Origin: Pseudofrankia coriaricola
GTDB lineage: Bacteria; Actinomycetota; Actinomycetes; Frankiales; Frankiaceae
Assembly: GCF_001854805.1 (NCBI RefSeq)
Contig: NZ_MBLO01000210.1
Coordinates: 151,141 to 215,140, forward strand
Direction: 5' to 3'
DNA: 64,000 nucleotides
The position numbers were made by a program, and so were the translations under genes. The notes beneath the pieces were generated by a model. It worked only from the letters and a program-made list of their open reading frames with translations, made no database searches and was not told the origin of the DNA. Positions 48,231 to 58,923 of this stretch are shown here, in pieces (the first letter of the stretch is position 1; the number at the start of each line of letters is the position of its first letter).

Positions 48231-48403
48231 CAAGGCCGAGGGCCCGCTCGAGGACACATCGCTGCGCTCATGGACGGGGCTCCGCGGAGACGCGCCTCCG
48301 CGCCGCGTGGCTGGGTTCGTGATTCGTCGTGAACAGACCGGACCTGGTGCTCGGCGTTTTTCGATCGAGCACGCCACAGGATCTTTGGAAGGGCAATGAC
48401 GCC

Positions 48404-48931
48404 GTGACCACCCACCACACGCTGTCCGTTCTCGTCGAGAACAAGCCCGGAGTGCTGGCCAGAGTGGCCAGCCTGTTCTCCCGGCGCGGCTTCAACATCG
48501 AGTCGCTGGCCGTCGGGCCGACCGAGCACAGCGACATCTCCCGGATGACGATCGTCGTCGCCGTCGACGAGCTGCCGTTGGAGCAGGTCACCAAGCAGCT
48601 CAACAAGCTCGTCAACGTGCTGAAGATCGTCGAGATGGACTCGGACGTCTCGGTCCAGCGCGAGCTGCTGCTCGTCAAGGTGCGCGCCGACGCGGCCGCC
48701 CGCTCGCAGGTGCTCGAGCTCATCGGCCTGTTCCGCGCCAAGGTCGTCGACGTGGCCTCCGACGCCGTCACCGTCGAGGCGACCGGTACCCGTGACAAGC
48801 TGGACGCGCTGGTCCGGGTCCTGGAGCCGTTCGGGATCAAGGAGCTGGTCCAGTCCGGCATGGTCGCGCTCGGCCGAGGCTCCCGCTCGATCACCGACCG
48901 AAGCCTGCGCGCCCTGGAGAGAACCGCCTGA
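48404..48931 (+). CDS. ilvN: Acetolactate synthase regulatory subunit
   Basis: 175 aa from GTG 48404. The N-terminal ACT domain (HTLSVLVENKPGVLARVASL, FSRRGFNIESLAVGPTE) binds valine for feedback inhibition. The C-terminal domain (RELLLVKVRADAAARSQVLE) contacts IlvB. An upstream in-frame GTG at 48329 would add 25 residues encoded next to repeat sequence; I prefer 48404, where the family begins. Confidence 0.96.
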   Translation: MTTHHTLSVLVENKPGVLARVASLFSRRGFNIESLAVGPTEHSDISRMTIVVAVDELPLEQVTKQLNKLVNVLKIVEMDSDVSVQRELLLVKVRADAAARSQVLELIGLFRAKVVDVASDAVTVEATGTRDKLDALVRVLEPFGIKELVQSGMVALGRGSRSITDRSLRALERTA

Positions 48932-49188
48932 CCGCCCGCCGGGGGTAAGATCACCGGTCGCACCTCCGGTCGAGGCCCGCAACCTGCGCGCCACCACCGC
49001 GGGACACCTCGGCCCAAGGCTTACGGGCAGCTCACGCAACCTGACAGCCTGGCTCCGCTCAGATGCTCTACACCCAGCCCCAAGACCAACCGAGGGAGGG
49101 CGCTCAGCGCCCGACCAGGCGGAGCGGCCCGCGGGCGCGCCAGCGCCCTTCGGGCCGATCGCCACACGCAACGAGGAGATCGCGCACG

Positions 49189-50181
<993 letters not shown>

Positions 50182-50600
50182 GGTCTGGCGGGCGGAATCG
50201 GCGCTTCGCGCCTCCCCGCCGCCAGACCATCGGGCGCTGAGCGCCCTCCCGGCTGGTCCCGGGTCCAGGCATATCACCGTGGTCCCACCTGGTTGGGGCT
50301 CGATGACGTGGTCGCGTGACGCATGCGCCGATGCGCCGTCGCCAGCCTTGGCGGGTTCGCGCTGGTTCGTCGGGCGCTGAGCCCGACCTCCCAGCAGACC
50401 TCCCAGCAGACCTCCCAGATCGCTTCGCGATCCGGCAGGAACCCCGGCTCCGCGATCCGGCAGGGACCCTGCTCCCGAGCTGGTCCGGGTCCAGGTATAT
50501 GACCGTGGTTCCACCTGGTTGGGGCTCGATGGCGTGGCTGGGGCTCGACGGCGTGGTTGCGTGGCGTTTGCGCCGATGCGCCGTCGCCAGTCTTTGGCTG
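50182..50600 (-). repeat. Compound repeat: two family 2 units around a family 1 hairpin
   Basis: It starts right at the ilvC stop. The unit from 50253 (CTGGTCCCGGGTCCAGGCAT ... GCGCCGATGCGCCGTCGCCAG) recurs at 50480 with a small internal duplication. Between them, inverted, lies the family 1 arrangement: GACCTCCCAGCA repeats, hairpin GATCGC-TTC-GCGATC (50418-50432), and a second half unit. No gene is seen. Confidence 0.8.
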
Positions 50601-50667
50601 GGTCACGTCGGTCCGCCGCCCGCGGTTCGGGTACCGCCAGGGCGAATAACCACAGATCACCGCTCAC

Positions 50668-50711
50668 GGGTCGTCTGGTGGCAGTCAGACAACTGCCACC
50701 AGACGACCCGC
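50668..50711. terminator. Perfect 19-bp hairpin
   Basis: Arms CGGGTCGTCTGGTGGCAGT / ACTGCCACCAGACGACCCG with a 6-base loop, no T-tract. It lies between the ilvC downstream repeats and the serA leader, and can isolate the two units. Confidence 0.75.
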
Positions 50712-50833
50712 GGCTATTGGGACCGGTGTCACGCTGATCACCCGATAGGCTCTAGGCCGCCGGGGGGCGTGTGTCCACGTCGCCCGGGTCGGCGGTGACC
50801 GGCGGGTGAACTCGCGATCACCGCTGTGTGCTC

Positions 50834-50947
50834 TGTCACTGCAGGCCTCCGGCGACGCGGGGAGGGCATCATCGCATCGCCTGCGGCCTTGTCTGTCACG
50901 GATGGCCTCCGGCGGTGCGAGAAAACATGATCGCATCGCCTTTGGCC
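50834..50947 (+). ncRNA. Two tandem 60-nt stem-loops in the serA leader
   Basis: TGTCAC at 50834 and 50894 begin two units exactly 60 nt apart. Each folds as GGCC-3nt-GGCG-2nt-GCG-loop-CGC-2nt-CGCC-3nt-GGCC (50844-50888 and 50904-50947). The three helices are identical, while the first-arm 2-nt bulge, the 3' three-base bulge and the loop vary. The second unit ends 13 bp before the serA GAGGAG. It could be a cis-regulatory RNA or a DNA repeat. Confidence 0.5.
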
Positions 50948-50972
50948 AAGTGCTCTCGATGAGGAGATCCCA

Positions 50973-52565
50973 GTGCCCGTCGTACTCGTAGCCGAGGAGC
51001 TCTCGCCGGCCGGGCTGGAGGTGCTGTCCGGGGACTTCGAGGTCCGCCACGTGGACGGCGCCGACCGGTCCGCGCTGCTGCCCGCGCTCGCCGACGTGGA
51101 CGCGGTGATCATCCGGTCCGCGACGAAGATGGACGCCGAGGCGCTGGCCGCCGCGCGCAAGCTCAAGGTCGTCGCCCGCGCGGGCATCGGCCTCGACAAC
51201 GTCGACATCCCCGCCGCGACGACCCGGGGTGTCATGGTCGTGAACGCGCCGCAGTCGAACATCGTCAGCGCCGCCGAGCACGCGATCGCGCTGCTGCTCG
51301 CCGTCGCCCGCCGCGTGCCGGCCGCCGACAAGGCGCTGCAGAACGGCGAGTGGAAGCGTTCGAAATACACCGGTGTCGAGCTGACCGAGAAGGTCGCCGG
51401 CATCGTCGGCCTCGGCCGGATCGGCCAGCTGGTCGCGCAGCGGCTGGCGGCGTTCGGCATGCAGCTGGTCGCCTACGACCCCTACCTCGCCCCGGCCAGG
51501 GCCGCGCAGATGGGCGTCCGCCTCGTCGACCTCGACGAGCTGCTGCGGATCAGCGACATGATCACGATTCACCTGCCGAAGACCCCGGAGACGCTCGGGC
51601 TCATCGGCGCGGAGGAGCTGGCGAAGGTCAGGCGGGGCGTGATCGTCATCAACGCGGCCCGCGGCGGGCTGGTCGACGAGCGGGCGCTCGCCGACGCGGT
51701 GCGCTCGGGGCAGGTCGGCGGCGTCGGCGTCGACGTCTTCCTCAAGGAGCCGACCACCTCCTCGCCGCTGTTCGGGCTGGAGAACGTCGTCGTCACCCCA
51801 CACCTGGGGGCTTCGACGAACGAGGCACAGGAGAAGGCGGGCCTGGCGGTCGCTCGTTCGGTGCGCCTGGCGCTGCAGGGCGAGTTCGTGCCGGACGCGG
51901 TCAACGTCCAGGCCGGTGGCGTGGTGGCCGAGGATGTCCGTCCCGGCCTGTCTTTGGCGGAGAAGCTCGGCCAGGTGTTCACCGGCATCGCCGGCGGCCT
52001 GCCGGAGAACCTGACCGTCGAGGTCCTCGGCGAAATCACGGAGTTCGATGTCTCCGTGCTGCAGCTGGCCGCTCTTAAGGGCGTGTTCGCCGACGTCGTC
52101 GAGGAGCAGGTCACCTACGTGAACGTTCCGCTGCTCGCCAAGGAGCGCCACGTCGAGGTCGCGCTCGAGACGCATCGTGAGAGCCCCGACTACCGCAACC
52201 TGGTGACGCTGCGGGGCGCGCTGCCGGACGGCACGGTGGTCTCGGTCTCGGGGACGCTGGTCGGCACCCGGCAGGTCGAGAAGATCACCGCGATCGACGC
52301 GTTCGAGGTGGATCTGCGGCCTGAGGCACATCTGGCGTTCTTCCGGTACGAGGACCGGCCGGGCATCGTCGGAGCCGTCGGCGAGCTGCTGGGAGACGCG
52401 AGCATCAACATCGCGAACGCCCAGGTCAGCCGCCTGGAGGCGGGTGGGCAGGCGCTGATGTCGCTGTCCCTGGACGACGCCGTCCCTGCCGACATCCTGC
52501 AGGAGATCGCCAAGATCATCGGTGCTCCGTACGCTCGCGCCGTGAGCGTCACCGTCGGCCGCTAG
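50973..52565 (+). CDS. serA: D-3-phosphoglycerate dehydrogenase
   Basis: First serine-pathway enzyme. 530 aa, long type. Substrate domain ARAGIGLDNVDIPAATTRG, NAD site GIVGLGRIGQLVAQRL, catalytic Arg in NAARGGLVDE, Glu in KEPTTSSPLFG region and His in VTPHLGASTNEAQ. Then the allosteric substrate-binding (ASB) domain and a C-terminal ACT domain (FFRYEDRPGIVGAVGELLGD) for serine feedback. GTG 50973 with GAGGAG. Follows ilvBNC as in other actinobacteria, but after a 791-bp gap. Confidence 0.97.
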   Translation: MPVVLVAEELSPAGLEVLSGDFEVRHVDGADRSALLPALADVDAVIIRSATKMDAEALAAARKLKVVARAGIGLDNVDIPAATTRGVMVVNAPQSNIVSAAEHAIALLLAVARRVPAADKALQNGEWKRSKYTGVELTEKVAGIVGLGRIGQLVAQRLAAFGMQLVAYDPYLAPARAAQMGVRLVDLDELLRISDMITIHLPKTPETLGLIGAEELAKVRRGVIVINAARGGLVDERALADAVRSGQVGGVGVDVFLKEPTTSSPLFGLENVVVTPHLGASTNEAQEKAGLAVARSVRLALQGEFVPDAVNVQAGGVVAEDVRPGLSLAEKLGQVFTGIAGGLPENLTVEVLGEITEFDVSVLQLAALKGVFADVVEEQVTYVNVPLLAKERHVEVALETHRESPDYRNLVTLRGALPDGTVVSVSGTLVGTRQVEKITAIDAFEVDLRPEAHLAFFRYEDRPGIVGAVGELLGDASINIANAQVSRLEAGGQALMSLSLDDAVPADILQEIAKIIGAPYARAVSVTVGR

Positions 52566-53105
52566 GCAGGCGCCGCTTCCCCGCCGGTTTCCGCGCGCCC
52601 GGTCTCGCGTAGGTCCGAGGCCGGCCGGGGCTCGCACGCGACCGGCGGGGAAGGGGAAGCCGGAGAACCAGCACGGCTCATCCGCCTCCATGCCGCGGCC
52701 GGGGACGAAAATCGACCGAAAGCTCGGCGGCCCGGGTTGCTGCCAGCCCCCGAACGTTCGGGGGCTGGCCGGCACCGACAGCCAGTCGCCTCGACAGGCA
52801 ACGTTGGCCCGCCGCGGCGGGAGTTCTGGCTATCAGTCAGACGTAGCGCGCCGCCGGTGAGACGTAGCGTCTGACTGATCGTTGACCTGCTGGAGCAGGT
52901 GGCGGGGCGAACGTTCGCTGACGCGGCTCTAGTCGCATGTCGCGCGACGTGGAAGCGGCGTGCGACGGAACTGCACTGCACGTTGCCACCACGCTACCGA
53001 GCGTCGGTTCCCGTGCCCGATCAGCCCAAATCGCGGCTGCCGGCAGCCGGCGGCCATGGGGCATTCGTTGTGGTCTGTACAGTCGTTGAGGGAAAGACCA
53101 CCGAG
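52566..53105. other. Gap after serA with strong inverted repeats
   Basis: No gene is supported. It has a perfect 28-bp palindrome at 52742-52769, CCAGCCCCCGAACG plus its complement within flanking G/C. A stem with ATCAGTCAGACG (52832) and CGTCTGACTGAT (52868-52879) arms follows. Both are good terminator candidates for serA. The promoter of the next gene should lie near 53000. Confidence 0.5.
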
Positions 53106-53963
53106 ATGGGCCGGCGCGGGTTTACCGTTGCTCCCATGGCGTCGCCGGAGCGGGAGCCCGCGGAGCACCGGGATCCCTTCGAGAACCTGCATCTGGATGA
53201 AGGTTTCGTCCGGGCTGCCCGGTTCATCGAGCCGTCCGCGGCCGAACGTGGCCGAACGGCTGATCGGCGGGATCCCGGGCGCTGTCAGGTCGTACCGGCG
53301 AGCCGCCGCCTGCCGGCGGGCATGCACCGGATGGTCTGGGCGCCGCGACCAGGGTTCCGTCGCCGCCGGGCCGCGCGTGTCGTCGCCTTCCTCGCCGTGC
53401 TCGCCGGAGTGATCAGCATCGTCGTCGCGCTGCGGCACAGCAACAGCCGAGCGGGCACGACCGCGGCCGCGGCCCCGGGCACCGCTCGCACGAGCCCCAC
53501 CGCGTCGGCACCGCTGGCGCCGCGCACCGCCGGCGGGGTGCTCGTCACGCCGCCGCTGCTGTCGTCGCTGCGGGTCGGTGACTGTGTGAACTGGGACCCG
53601 GCCAGCTCGGCGGGTGCCGATGCCGCCGAGGTCGTGCAATGCGGCCAGCCGCACCGCGCCGAAGTCATCAAGTTGATCGACCTGAGCCTGAGCCTGCCCG
53701 GCGTCTGGCCAGGCAGGAGTGAACTGGACGGTCTCCTGCCGACCAACTGCGGCGACGCGTTCAACAGCTACGTGAGCCACGCGCAGCCGGGCCGCTCCCC
53801 GGTCCCCGGGCACGCGCAGCCGGGCGCCTCCCCCGTCTCCGGCGCGCTGGAGCCCGGTCCCGACGCCTGGGACCAGGGCGTGAAGACGCTGGCCTGCACC
53901 GCGCAGCTCCCCGGGCTGACGTCGCTGATCGACCAGCTCGGCGCCGTAGCCACGCCGGCCTGA
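53106..53963 (+). CDS. Septum-formation-domain membrane protein
   Basis: 285 aa from ATG 53106 (ATG 53136 is possible). A charged cytoplasmic N-terminus (~90 residues) precedes one transmembrane helix (AARVVAFLAVLAGVISIVVA). An Ala/Thr/Pro linker follows, then an extracellular domain with SLRVGDCVNWDP, VVQCGQPHRAEVI, LPTNCGDAFNSY and LACTAQL. This four-Cys pattern matches the actinobacterial septum formation domain. A duplicated HAQPG-SPV segment lies in the domain. The neighbouring PBP gene supports an envelope role. Confidence 0.8.
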   Translation: MGRRGFTVAPMASPEREPAEHRDPFENLHLDEGFVRAARFIEPSAAERGRTADRRDPGRCQVVPASRRLPAGMHRMVWAPRPGFRRRRAARVVAFLAVLAGVISIVVALRHSNSRAGTTAAAAPGTARTSPTASAPLAPRTAGGVLVTPPLLSSLRVGDCVNWDPASSAGADAAEVVQCGQPHRAEVIKLIDLSLSLPGVWPGRSELDGLLPTNCGDAFNSYVSHAQPGRSPVPGHAQPGASPVSGALEPGPDAWDQGVKTLACTAQLPGLTSLIDQLGAVATPA

Positions 53964-54346
53964 CGCCCGCGGGCCTCCGGCCCGACGCCGCAAGCCACCT
54001 CGGCTGGCTGGCTGGCTGGCTGGCTGGTATCACCCTAAGTAGTCATCGCTCGCGCCCTGTCCGGGCGCCTCGCGACGACGCGCAGCGGGAGACGCGACGC
54101 GGCCGATCCGACTCGGGCGCGTCGTCCGTCGTCATCGCGACGGCGCGGAGCAGCCCATACCGGCAACTCACCGCGAGCGGCCAGAGAGCGGCATGCGAGC
54201 CGCCGGCACGCCATCCACCACCATGAGCCCAACGCGGCGGGCGCAGCGTGGCTACGCAGCGTAAGGTACGGCCGTCGGAACCCCAGTGACAGCACCTGGG
54301 GACTTGTCCCAGACACGGACGGTCGCATAGATCGGGGGGTGGCGCC
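53964..54346. other. Gap with GGCT microsatellite before the PBP gene
   Basis: GGCT is repeated six and a half times at 54002-54027. No gene is supported. A GTG with weak upstream signal begins the PBP at 54347. Confidence 0.5.
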
Positions 54347-56242
54347 GTGCCACTGACTCCAGGCGGTTTCACGGCCATGCCAGGCCGGCGTCGCCGCGGG
54401 TCGCGGCGCGGGGTCGCCCTGGCGGCGGCCCTCGTCGTCCTGCTCGGCGCCGGGGCCGGCGGCGGCTACCTCTGGAAGGTCCAACGGGACCACGCGGCCG
54501 CGGACCGGGCCGTCCGGGACACCGCCCTGGCCTACCTCGCGGCGTGGCGCTCGATCGACGAGTCCACTCCGCCGCCCGTGACGCCGAACGTCGGGGGCGG
54601 CGGCGTGACGAACGGCGACGCACCGGTTCCGCCGAGCCCGACAGCCCAGCCGGCCACCTCGGTCGCGCCCGCCGCGCTCGTGCTTCCCGCCGCGGCTGAC
54701 CCCGCGGCTGGCCTGCCCAGCGACGACGCCACCCGCGGGCGCCAAGGCCCGGGCGCCGGCCAGGCGGGGATCACCGCGGTGACCGTCCCGGGCGACGTCG
54801 ACGTCCCGACGCTCATCGCGGCAATGGCCGACATGCGCGACCGGCTGCGGCTGACCGACGCGACGTTCACCCCCGGTGAGGCCCACCGCGCCGGCACCAC
54901 CGCGACCGTCGCCTACACGGCGGCCCTGCGTCTCGCCGACGAAGCAGCTCCCTGGCCGTACTCCGGCAAGCTGTCGCTCGCGAAGACCGCCGCCGGGTGG
55001 AAGGTGCGGGCGCTGCTCGGCTCCGTGCACCCCCAGCTCGCGCCGGGCCTGCACTTCGACCGCACCGGGTCGACGGCCCGCCGCGGCGAGCTCCTCGACC
55101 GTGCCGGCCAGCCGCTGGCGGCGGATCCGGAGCTCGCCGGCAACCTCATCGGCCAGGTGTCCCCGCCGACCGGCCTGCAGCGGGCCTACGACGACCGTCT
55201 CGCGGCGAGCGGCGGCCAGGTCGTGCTGCGTGACGCGCGGGGCGCCGTCGTGCGGACGCCGTACAGCTGGACGATGGCCGACGGCGACAAGATCCGCACG
55301 ACCGTCGACCTCGGGGTGCAGCGAGCGGCGGAACAGGCACTGGCGACGTCGCGGTGGCCGGCCGGCGCGCTGGTGGCGGTCGACGTCCGCACCGGCGGCA
55401 TCCTCGCCGCGGCGAACCATCCCCTCAACGGCTTTGGGCGGGCGCTGCGCGGCACCTACCCGCCCGGCTCCACCTTCAAGATCGTGACAGCGACCGCGGC
55501 GCTGATGAACGGCCGCGACCGGAACACCCCGCTGGACTGCTCCGCGACGGCCTCCGCCGGAGGGCGCAGCTTCTCCAACGCCGAGAACGAGAAGCTCGGG
55601 CCGCTGACGCTGCGCGACGCGTTCGCGCGCAGCTGCAACACCGCCTTCATCAACCTGGCCGGCTCGCTGCCGCCGGACGCGCTCGCTCAGGCCGCCCGGC
55701 TGTACGGCTTCGACGGAAACCCGCCGCTGCCGATCGCGAGCGTCGGCGGCTTCTTCCCCACTCCGAAGGACGCCGCGGAGACGGCGTCCGCGTCGATCGG
55801 CCAGGGCCGGGTGGCCGCCTCCCCGATGCAGATGGCGAGCGTCGCCGCCGCCGTGGCCAGCGGCACCTGGCGCGCGCCGTTCGTGGTCGGTGGCCCCACC
55901 CGGACGAACCAGCTGCCGCCGAAGATCCTGCCGGACCTGCGGGCGTTCATGCGGGCCGTGATCACCGACGGGACCGCGGCGGGCGTGCCGTTCCCCGGTG
56001 AGGTCTTCGGCAAGACCGGCACCGCCGAGTACATCGACGGCAACCCGCCGCCGACCCACGCCTGGTTCGTCGGCTACCGCGGCCCGGTCGCCTTCGCGGT
56101 CCTCATCGAGAACGGCGGCTTCGGCGCCGAGTCCGCCGCCCCGGTCGCCGCCGCCTTCCTGAACGCCCTCGACGGCAATCTCCCCGCCCCGACCACCGCC
56201 GCTGGTTCCGCTCCCGCCGGCACGGCCTCCGCGCCCGGCTGA
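54347..56242 (+). CDS. Class B penicillin-binding protein (transpeptidase)
   Basis: 631 aa. Short cytoplasmic tail, one transmembrane anchor (GVALAAALVVLLGAGAGGGY), NTF2-like MecA_N-type domain, PBP dimerisation domain (STARRGELLDRAGQPLAADP), and transpeptidase domain. Active-site motifs: catalytic Ser-x2-Lys in PPGSTFKIVT, SxN in FARSCNTAF, and KTGTAEY. A Gly/Pro/Ala insert lies at about 75-145. It cross-links peptidoglycan, and may function in division or spore wall synthesis. Start GTG 54347. Confidence 0.93.
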   Translation: MPLTPGGFTAMPGRRRRGSRRGVALAAALVVLLGAGAGGGYLWKVQRDHAAADRAVRDTALAYLAAWRSIDESTPPPVTPNVGGGGVTNGDAPVPPSPTAQPATSVAPAALVLPAAADPAAGLPSDDATRGRQGPGAGQAGITAVTVPGDVDVPTLIAAMADMRDRLRLTDATFTPGEAHRAGTTATVAYTAALRLADEAAPWPYSGKLSLAKTAAGWKVRALLGSVHPQLAPGLHFDRTGSTARRGELLDRAGQPLAADPELAGNLIGQVSPPTGLQRAYDDRLAASGGQVVLRDARGAVVRTPYSWTMADGDKIRTTVDLGVQRAAEQALATSRWPAGALVAVDVRTGGILAAANHPLNGFGRALRGTYPPGSTFKIVTATAALMNGRDRNTPLDCSATASAGGRSFSNAENEKLGPLTLRDAFARSCNTAFINLAGSLPPDALAQAARLYGFDGNPPLPIASVGGFFPTPKDAAETASASIGQGRVAASPMQMASVAAAVASGTWRAPFVVGGPTRTNQLPPKILPDLRAFMRAVITDGTAAGVPFPGEVFGKTGTAEYIDGNPPPTHAWFVGYRGPVAFAVLIENGGFGAESAAPVAAAFLNALDGNLPAPTTAAGSAPAGTASAPG

Positions 56243-56244
56243 GA

Positions 56245-57114
56245 TCAGGACGCGACGGGATCGACGGGCAGGATCCGGCGCAGCGGGGGGCGCTGGTAGT
56301 GGGCGGGGCGGCGGGTCCACTCGCGGGGGTAGCCGAGCGAGACCTCCTCGAAGCGGACGCCGTCGTAGACCGTGGTGCGGGGGATGTGCAGGTGGCCGTA
56401 GACGGCGGCGGCGGCGCGGAAGCGCACGTGCCAGTCGGCGGTCAGCTCGGTGCCGCACCACTGGGCGAACTCGGGATAGCGCAGCACCCTGGTCGGCTCC
56501 CGAACCAACGGGAAGTGGTTGACCAGCACGGTCGGCGGGCCGTCCGCCGGGAGCTCGGCGAGCCGCTTCTCGGTCTGCGCGACCCGGGCCCGGCACCAGT
56601 CGTCGCGGGCCGGGAACGGGTCGGGGTGCAGCAGGAACTCGTCGGAGCAGACGACACCGGTGGAATGGGCGTAGGCGAGCGCCTCGGCCTTCGTCGACGT
56701 GCCCTCGGGGCGGAACGTGTAGTCGTAAAGCAGGAACATCGGCGCGATGACCACCGGCCCGCCGGGGCCGTCCCAGACCGGGTACGGGTCCTCGGGGGTA
56801 AGCACGCCCAGCTCCCGGCAGATGTCGACGAGGTGCCAGTAGCGGGCGACACCGCGCAGCTGAACCGGGTCGCGCTTGGGCGTCCACAGCTCGTGGTTGC
56901 CGGGCACCCAGACCACCTGGGCGAACCTGCTCGCGAGCAGCGCGAGCGCCCAGCGGATCTCGTCCACGAAGTCGGCGACGTCACCGACGACGAGCAGCCA
57001 GTCGTCGTCCCCCGTCGGCCGCATCGCCTCGACCACGGCCCGGTTGTCCGGGTAGCGGACGTGCAGATCGCTCGTCGCGTACAGCGTCCTGGTCGAGGCG
57101 GCCATTTGCCCCAT
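56245..57114 (-). CDS. Calcineurin-like metallophosphoesterase
   Basis: 289 aa from ATG 57114 (ATG 57105 possible). Complete metal site: YATSDLHV (D-x-H), VVGDVAD, PGNHELW, VLVNHFPL and YGHLHIPR. Members act as phosphatases, nucleases or cyclic nucleotide phosphodiesterases. Substrate unknown. Convergent with the PBP gene, only 2 bp between the stop codons. Confidence 0.9.
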   Translation of the reverse strand: MGQMAASTRTLYATSDLHVRYPDNRAVVEAMRPTGDDDWLLVVGDVADFVDEIRWALALLASRFAQVVWVPGNHELWTPKRDPVQLRGVARYWHLVDICRELGVLTPEDPYPVWDGPGGPVVIAPMFLLYDYTFRPEGTSTKAEALAYAHSTGVVCSDEFLLHPDPFPARDDWCRARVAQTEKRLAELPADGPPTVLVNHFPLVREPTRVLRYPEFAQWCGTELTADWHVRFRAAAAVYGHLHIPRTTVYDGVRFEEVSLGYPREWTRRPAHYQRPPLRRILPVDPVAS

Positions 57115-57245
57115 GCTCGCACATGAAGATGCCGGAACCCGGCCGCTTAGAGACCGATCACAACTCGACCATCGAACCCGGACATCCAAGCTTCACGGCG
57201 TTAGCGCCCTTCTGGCGACCTGTCCACGTATCCCAGCCACAACTA

Positions 57246-57405
57246 GTGACGGCGCATCAGCGCAGTGCCAACCCAGCCACGTCATCAGCCCGGGATCGGC
57301 TCCACCACCGCCATAAGCCAGGGCCCGGAACCACGTGGGGAGGGCGCTCTGCGCCCGACAGGCTGCGCCCGGCGGCGGGCGCGGAGCGTCCGCCGCGGGA
57401 CAGCC
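57246..57405 (+). repeat. Dispersed repeat family 2, copy at the gatB stop
   Basis: GTGACGGCGCATCAGCGCA, CAACCCAGCCACGTCATC, CCACCACCGCCATAAGCCAG, CCGGAACCACGTGGGGAGG, CGACAGGCTGCGCCCGGCGG, GCGGAGCGTCCG. The right half is nearly identical to the minus strand after rpmB. It ends against the gatB stop. Confidence 0.8.
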
Positions 57406-58923
57406 TTAGGCGGCGCCGAGGCGCTCCAGGAGGAGGGCGCGGACGGTGGCGGCGTCGGCCTTGCCCTTCATCGCCTTCATGACGGCGCCGACGAGCGGGC
57501 CGACGGCGTTGAGCTTGCCGGCGCGGAACTTGTCGACGAGTTCGGGGGCGGCGGCGATCGCCGCGTCGACGGCGGCGGACAGCGCCGAGTCGTCGGTGAC
57601 GACCGCGAGGCCACGCGCCGCGACGACCTCGTCCGGGCCGCCCTCGCCGGCGAGCACCCCGTCGATCACCTTGCGGGCGAGGGCGTCGGTCAGGCTTCCC
57701 CCGGCGATCAGTTCGATGACGCGGGCGACCTGGACCGGCCGGATCGCGAGCTCCGCCGGGGTGACGCCGGCGCCTGCGGCGCGGCGGGGCAGCTCGTTGA
57801 GCCACCATTTCCGGGCAGCCGGGGCCGGCGCTCCGGCGGCGATCGTCTGCTCGACGAGGTCGAGCACGCCGGCGTTGCGCATGTCGACAAGGTCGCGGTC
57901 GGAGAAGCCATGCTCGGCGATCAGCCGGGCGCGCCGCTGCGACGGCAGCTCCGTCAGCGACGCGCGAACCGCTTCGACGTACTCCCGGGACAGGGCCAGC
58001 GGGGTGAGGTCGGGCTCGGGGAAGTACCGGTAGTCGGTCGCCTCCTCCTTCGAGCGGCCGGACGAGGTGCGGCCGGAGGCCTCGTCGAAGTGGCGGGTCT
58101 CCTGGATGATCCGCTCGCCGGCGTCGAGCCGCCCCGCCTGCCGGACGATCTCGGAGCGGATGGCGCGCTCGACGGACCGCAGCGAGTTGAGGTTCTTCGT
58201 CTCGCTGCGGATGCCGAACGGCTTCTCCGCCTCTCCCGGGCCGACCCGGAGGCGCAGCGACACGTTCGCGTCGCAGCGCAGCGAGCCCTGCTCCATCCGG
58301 ACGTCGGAGACGGCGAGGGCGCGGCACAGCTCGCGCAGCTCCTCGACGTAGGCGCGGGCCACCTCGGGCGTGCGCACGTCCGGCTCCGTGACGATCTCGA
58401 CGAGCGGGATGCCGGCCCGGTTGTAGTCGACCAGCGAATGGGTCGCCCCGTGGATGCGCCCGGTCGCGCCGCCGACGTGCAGCGACTTGCCGGTGTCCTC
58501 CTCCAGATGCACCCGGGTGATGCCGACCCGGTGCACCTCACCGTCGACCTCGACCGCCAGCCACCCGTCCGTGCACAGCGGCTCGTCGTACTGGCTGATC
58601 TGGAAGTTCTTCGGCATGTCCGGGTAGAAGTAGTTCTTCCGGGCGAACCGGCACCAGCTCGCGATCTGGCAGTTCAGCGCCAGCCCGATCATCACGGCGA
58701 ACCGGATGGCCGCCTCGTTGACGACCGGCAGCGCGCCGGGCAGGCCGAGGCAGACCGGGCAGACCTGGCTGTTCGGCGGAGCGCCGAAAGCGGTCGCGCA
58801 GCCGCAGAACATCTTCGACGCGGTGCCGAGCTCGACGTGGGTCTCCAGGCCGATCACCGGCTCGTAGCGGGCGAACGCGTCCTCGTAGGACGGGGTGGTC
58901 ATGACGGCGGCCGGGGTACTCAC
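57406..58923 (-). CDS. gatB: Glu-tRNA(Gln)/Asp-tRNA(Asn) amidotransferase subunit B
   Basis: tRNA-binding and kinase subunit of GatCAB, which makes Gln-tRNA from Glu-tRNA. 505 aa. [19 protein letters not shown], cysteines [45 protein letters not shown], and the YqeY-like C-terminal helical tail. GTG 58923 overlaps the upstream stop by 4 nt (GTGA). The presence of GatCAB fits tRNA-Gln being charged indirectly. Confidence 0.97.
   Translation of the reverse strand: MSTPAAVMTTPSYEDAFARYEPVIGLETHVELGTASKMFCGCATAFGAPPNSQVCPVCLGLPGALPVVNEAAIRFAVMIGLALNCQIASWCRFARKNYFYPDMPKNFQISQYDEPLCTDGWLAVEVDGEVHRVGITRVHLEEDTGKSLHVGGATGRIHGATHSLVDYNRAGIPLVEIVTEPDVRTPEVARAYVEELRELCRALAVSDVRMEQGSLRCDANVSLRLRVGPGEAEKPFGIRSETKNLNSLRSVERAIRSEIVRQAGRLDAGERIIQETRHFDEASGRTSSGRSKEEATDYRYFPEPDLTPLALSREYVEAVRASLTELPSQRRARLIAEHGFSDRDLVDMRNAGVLDLVEQTIAAGAPAPAARKWWLNELPRRAAGAGVTPAELAIRPVQVARVIELIAGGSLTDALARKVIDGVLAGEGGPDEVVAARGLAVVTDDSALSAAVDAAIAAAPELVDKFRAGKLNAVGPLVGAVMKAMKGKADAATVRALLLERLGAA

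Noticed and set aside
54035..56887. 950-codon open frame opposite the PBP gene
   Set aside because: Composition is Arg/Gly/Pro-rich without motifs. It is the usual antisense open frame of GC-rich coding DNA, and the PBP on the other strand has all catalytic motifs.
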